NCBI GenBank assembly: GCA_022448645.1
Contig: JAKVBZ010000094.1
Location: 1 to 17,799 of the forward strand
Direction of reading: 5' to 3'
DNA length: 17,799 nucleotides
Source of the DNA: Pirellulaceae bacterium
Lineage (GTDB): Bacteria; Planctomycetota; Planctomycetia; Pirellulales; Pirellulaceae
Shown piece after piece: positions 16,193 to 17,799 of the stretch. Below the pieces are notes generated by a model, which worked only from the letters and a program-made list of their open reading frames with translations, searched no databases and was not told where the DNA came from. Every line of letters begins with the position of its first letter. Position 1 is the first letter of the stretch. The translations under genes were made by a program, and so were the position numbers.

Positions 16193-17551
16193 TCAGCCGA
16201 CGAGTTCTCGCATGGGCGACCGATGTTCACCCGGAAGCAAAAAGTTAGGCCGACCCGAATGGTCATGAACCACAAAGCGTGGATCGTCTACTGTAATGCC
16301 AAGATTGTGGTACACCGTGGCGATGACTTCCTGCACGTGGACGGGGCGATCTTTGGCAGTACCGCCATCCTTTGTCGTCGAGCCTATCACCTGGCCCGTT
16401 TTCATGCCGCCGCCAGCGAGCAGCGCACAACTGACTCGAGGCCAGTGATCGCGGCCCCCGCCAGCATTGATTTTTGGTGTACGACCAAACTCGCCCCAAA
16501 CAAGGACCGTCACATCGTCCAGCATGCCGCGCTCTTCCAGGTCTTCGACAAGTGCCGAAACGCATTGGTCGAGTTTCGGACCGTGGTCCCGAACAAGCCC
16601 TTCGTTGTCACCGTGTGAATCCCAGCGGCCGTAGCTTAATGTCACCACCCGGACGCCTGCCTCGACCAGCCGCCGAGCAATGAGCAATTGATCATTTACG
16701 GTCGGAGCACCGTCATATTGGAATTTATAAGGCTTCCCGGTTCCATATCGCTCCTGCACCGCCTGTGGTTCAAGCGATACATCGAAGGCATCTGCCAAAC
16801 GATTGGAGCTGAGAATGTCGTATGCCTGCTGTTGGTAAGTGCCCAACGTGTCACCATTGTTATCGGCTGACGCATTGCGCTGAGTGAGATTTTCCAACAG
16901 CATCTTACGAGCGGCGAAGCGATCGACTTTCAAGTCGCGAATGCTCAAGTTAGCGGTACCACCGCCCGCTGCTTTGAAGGGCTCAAAGGCTTCTCCAAGA
17001 AAACCGGCACGACCGGGATCGGCCCAGGGACCGTGTCTTGTTTTTTCAGCCAGGGCAACGGTAGGGGGCACTCCAGGACGACGTTGGCCGAGCAGTTTGG
17101 CTGCCACTGGACCAACCGCTGGCCAATGGGAACCACTCACTCGCTCGCGATGCCGTCTTCCACTATTGCATTGAAAACCGCAGTGACGGCCATCGGAACC
17201 AACAATGCTCCTGATAAATGTGAACTTGTCAGCCATTCCGGCAATCTGTGGAAACATTTCACCGATGCGAATGCCGGGTACGGCCGTCGATATCTCCTGA
17301 AAAGGTCCACGCATTTCAGCGGGGGCCTCGGTCTTGATATCCCACATGTCTTGGTGCGGTGGCCCACCGCCGAGAAACACATGAATGACTGCTTTGTTGG
17401 ATGAAGAACTTTGTAACCCTTCGACCTGCAAGACGTCTGCTAGTGACAACGTGGGAATCCCGGCAAACATTGCGAATCCACCCACTTGCATGAATTGGCG
17501 TCTTGACACACCGTCACACATTCGAGTTTGGGGACCCAGAATTTGAAGCAT
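16193..17551 (-). CDS. DUF1501 family protein with Tat signal (alkaline phosphatase/sulfatase superfamily)
   Basis: The frame reaches 17569, but the ATG at 17551 has GAGG 7 nt upstream on the coding strand and gives 452 residues. A twin-arginine signal is present: VSRRQFMQVGGFAMFAG (Arg17-Arg18). The DUF1501 domain shows its metal-site style motifs: FLGGGPPHQDMWD (His66, Asp68, Asp71), a middle GRHCGFQCNSG, APWADPG-like HGPWADPGRAGFLG, then RWDSHGDN and VWGEFGRTPKINAGGGRDHWP near residues 305-372. This family is related to sulfatases and phosphatases but has no established reaction. In planctomycetes it is usually paired with a DUF1549/DUF1553 cytochrome-like gene. No such partner is visible here. 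It may belong to the neighbouring GH42 unit. Length is normal for the family. Confidence 0.92.
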   Translation of the reverse strand: MLQILGPQTRMCDGVSRRQFMQVGGFAMFAGIPTLSLADVLQVEGLQSSSSNKAVIHVFLGGGPPHQDMWDIKTEAPAEMRGPFQEISTAVPGIRIGEMFPQIAGMADKFTFIRSIVGSDGRHCGFQCNSGRRHRERVSGSHWPAVGPVAAKLLGQRRPGVPPTVALAEKTRHGPWADPGRAGFLGEAFEPFKAAGGGTANLSIRDLKVDRFAARKMLLENLTQRNASADNNGDTLGTYQQQAYDILSSNRLADAFDVSLEPQAVQERYGTGKPYKFQYDGAPTVNDQLLIARRLVEAGVRVVTLSYGRWDSHGDNEGLVRDHGPKLDQCVSALVEDLEERGMLDDVTVLVWGEFGRTPKINAGGGRDHWPRVSCALLAGGGMKTGQVIGSTTKDGGTAKDRPVHVQEVIATVYHNLGITVDDPRFVVHDHSGRPNFLLPGEHRSPMRELVG

Positions 17552-17558
17552 GAGATAA

Positions 17559-17562
17559 CCTC
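17559..17562 (-). promoter_or_regulatory. Ribosome binding site deciding the DUF1501 start at 17551
   Basis: On the minus strand GAGG (17562-17559) precedes ATG 17551 by 7 nt. The upstream ATG at 17569 has no such site. Confidence 0.55.
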
Positions 17563-17608
17563 GTGACAAAGAACAGCAATACGAATTGCCAATTGAGAGT
17601 TACCCATT

Positions 17609-17637
17609 ATTGTATAGATCCGAATGAAAAAATGGAA
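17609..17637 (-). promoter_or_regulatory. Possible promoter of the DUF1501 gene
   Basis: On the minus strand TACAAT (17614-17609, 5 of 6 to TATAAT) lies about 58 bp before the start codon. The hexamer 17 bp upstream (TTCCAT, 17637-17632) is a poor -35. The stretch 17570-17799 is AT-rich near this box and holds no gene that I can support. Confidence 0.25.
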
Positions 17638-17799
17638 TCTTAATTTTTGCTTTTACAGATCTGGGCGAACTAGGCGCTGATTTCCCTATCCCTTTATTGT
17701 CGTGATCGTTAAGGTCCCAAGATCTGATAGTGGATGCTTAGCCAGATTATTTCACACAGGCTCCCTGAAGATCGTCAGACCTGCATGTCCACCGTTTTG

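Noticed and set aside
16082..16618. 178-residue open frame on the plus strand
   Set aside because: It is the antisense shadow of the DUF1501 gene, whose motifs are clear on the minus strand.
17752..17799. 15 codons open to the window edge on the minus strand, ending in TGA
   Set aside because: Could be the end of another gene upstream of DUF1501, but 15 residues without a recognisable motif are not enough to call.

Overview
The window looks like a chromosomal segment of a planctomycete, probably of the Pirellulales or a relative. The evidence is a DUF1559 pseudopilin with the [20 protein letters not shown] start, a DUF1501 protein with a Tat signal, secreted multi-domain glycoside-hydrolase-like proteins with a C-terminal YSF/FGF-type strand, an overall base composition near 50% G+C by eye, and loosely spaced genes with GTG and TTG starts. 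I saw no tRNA, rRNA, CRISPR array, transposase, integrase or phage gene.

Layout. Positions 2-469 (+) hold the C-terminal part of an amidohydrolase, cut by the window edge. It converges on a DUF1559 pseudopilin-like gene (1598-558, -). A divergent intergenic region with a sigma70-like promoter and a perfect 2 x 12 bp tandem repeat separates that gene from a long co-directional block (+): a two-domain alpha/beta hydrolase (1803-3983), a LamG-like/beta-propeller glycoside hydrolase-like protein (4169-6520), a Tat-exported protein of unknown function (6540-7487), a secreted TIM-barrel protein (7749-8990), a 1333-residue protein fusing the same LamG-like/propeller unit to a GHL10-like TIM barrel (9264-13265), and the truncated start of a third propeller gene (13340-13747). 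On the opposite strand are a GH42 beta-galactosidase-like enzyme without a signal peptide (16035-13864) and a Tat-exported DUF1501 protein (17551-16193).

Interpretation (inference). The block from 1803 to about 16035 reads as a carbohydrate-degradation locus. The exported hydrolase would remove esters, the exported propeller and barrel proteins would cut the polymer or oligomers, and the GH42 enzyme would finish galactosides inside the cell. No transporter, sulfatase of the classical FGly type, or dedicated regulator is visible, so the substrate cannot be named. The most unusual points are the tandem family of propeller genes (one plain, one fused to a TIM barrel, one decayed), a hydrolase whose second catalytic domain has lost its serine, and several dyads or repeats in intergenic regions.

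Start sites. I moved several starts inward from the longest open frame because a ribosome binding site and a signal peptide agree: 1803 (ATG), 4169 (GTG, AGAGG 7 nt upstream), 6540 (ATG), 7749 (ATG, weakest case), 9264 (ATG, GGAGA upstream) and 17551 (ATG on the minus strand, GAGG 7 nt upstream). The truncated gene appears to start with TTG at 13340 behind a perfect AAGGAG.
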